This document shows, piece by piece, positions 63,855 to 64,000 of a stretch of 64,000 bases of DNA. Position numbers and translations under genes: made by a program. Where the stretch lies: NCBI GenBank assembly GCA_964352735.1, contig CAYGTC010000004.1:62001-126000 (forward strand). Direction: 5' to 3'. Every line of letters begins with the position of its first letter. The stretch's first letter is position 1. Under the pieces are notes generated by a model. That model had not been told where the DNA came from, did not search any database, and worked only from the letters and a program-made list of their open reading frames with translations. The stretch is from NORP309 sp964352735. GTDB taxonomy: Bacteria > Pseudomonadota > Gammaproteobacteria > Xanthomonadales > Marinicellaceae.

Positions 63855-64000
63855 TTAAAAAGGTAAGTCTAGGCTGTCGTCAACTTGATTGATTTGAGTT
63901 CGAAATTCTTCTTTGATTTGTGATAAGGCTTCTTCGTCATCAGCGTCAAACCTAAAAACCAAACAAGGTGTGGTATTTGAGCACCTGACTAATCCCCAGC
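63855..64000 (-). CDS. Phosphomannomutase/phosphoglucomutase C-terminal end (partial)
   Basis: Only the last 48 codons are in the window, read on the minus strand with the stop at 63855-63857. They spell WGLVRCSNTTPCLVFRFDAD, followed by a helical end reaching VDDSLDLPF. This is the characteristic last part of AlgC/ManB-type phosphohexomutases (WGLVRASNT.P.LV.RFEA), the domain that contacts the substrate phosphate. The start and catalytic Ser lie beyond the window. The common Ala after WGLVR is a Cys here. In Pseudomonas AlgC makes precursors for alginate and lipopolysaccharide. Confidence 0.85.
   Translation of the reverse strand, partial: WGLVRCSNTTPCLVFRFDADDEEALSQIKEEFRTQINQVDDSLDLPF

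Noticed and set aside
1..64000. CRISPR arrays, tRNA or rRNA genes, intact insertion sequences, prophage genes
   Set aside because: I scanned the gaps between genes by eye and found no regular short direct repeats, no tRNA-like cloverleaf, and no transposase, integrase or phage structural frames.

Overview
The window looks like a chromosome segment of an AT-rich gammaproteobacterium. The housekeeping genes are gammaproteobacterial in type: a 67K-type sppA, rpoH, folB-folK, an AlgZ/AlgR-like pair directly followed by hemC-hemD (the Pseudomonas-type order), a DeaD-type helicase, ung and an AlgC/ManB-like gene end. The abundance of secreted FG-GAP/ASPIC-UnbV proteins, TPR lipoproteins and sulfatase-like proteins recalls marine genera such as Marinicella. 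That genus guess is inference and was not tested by any search.

Layout. 1-2.8 kb: sppA (5' end cut off) and rpoH. 3.4-8 kb: a Sec-exported protein with a very long RTX-like beta-roll, then a lipoprotein built of TVNG repeats. 8.2-12.8 kb: a run of sulfotransferase, YIGPG-type small protein, membrane protein with a YidC/EMC3-like outline, and an alkaline-phosphatase-superfamily phosphodiesterase. 13.4-44.2 kb: two successive paralogous copies of one gene cluster. 44.1-48.5 kb: a reverse operon of C25 gingipain-like peptidase, YiiD_C-type thioesterase, small lipoprotein, folB and folK. 49.1-51.8 kb: an isolated third FG-GAP plus TPR lipoprotein pair. 51.9-55.3 kb: LytS/AlgZ-type kinase, LytTR regulator, hemC and hemD. 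55.4-64 kb: DEAD-box helicase, a MoxR/DUF58/TgpA-transglutaminase operon, a double-receiver protein, ung and the end of a phosphohexomutase gene.

The main accessory feature is the duplicated cluster. Each copy has the same skeleton. One or two small secreted proteins ending in a TPVEL.NF tail come first, then a sulfatase-like/TPR protein and a parvulin-type PPIase lipoprotein on the plus strand. A second PPIase lipoprotein and a large FG-GAP/ASPIC lipoprotein follow on the minus strand. A membrane-anchored TPR protein and a secreted FG-GAP/ASPIC protein close the copy on the plus strand. Copy A (13.4-32.4 kb) also carries a membrane spermidine-synthase-like fusion, a TPR lipoprotein and another FG-GAP lipoprotein; copy B (32.5-44.2 kb) lacks these. 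Nearly every product carries a lipoprotein or Sec signal, so the cluster acts outside the cytoplasm. I infer a system for folding, modifying or displaying the TPVEL-tailed proteins. In both copies an intrinsic terminator lies inside the first codons of the sulfatase-like gene, which would allow strong expression of the small secreted protein and weaker expression of the downstream genes.

Three copies of a roughly 230-bp non-coding element lie in intergenic regions near 7.0, 13.0 and 62.1 kb. Two of them contain a hairpin whose arms differ by paired, compensating changes. I saw no tRNA, rRNA, CRISPR array or intact insertion sequence.
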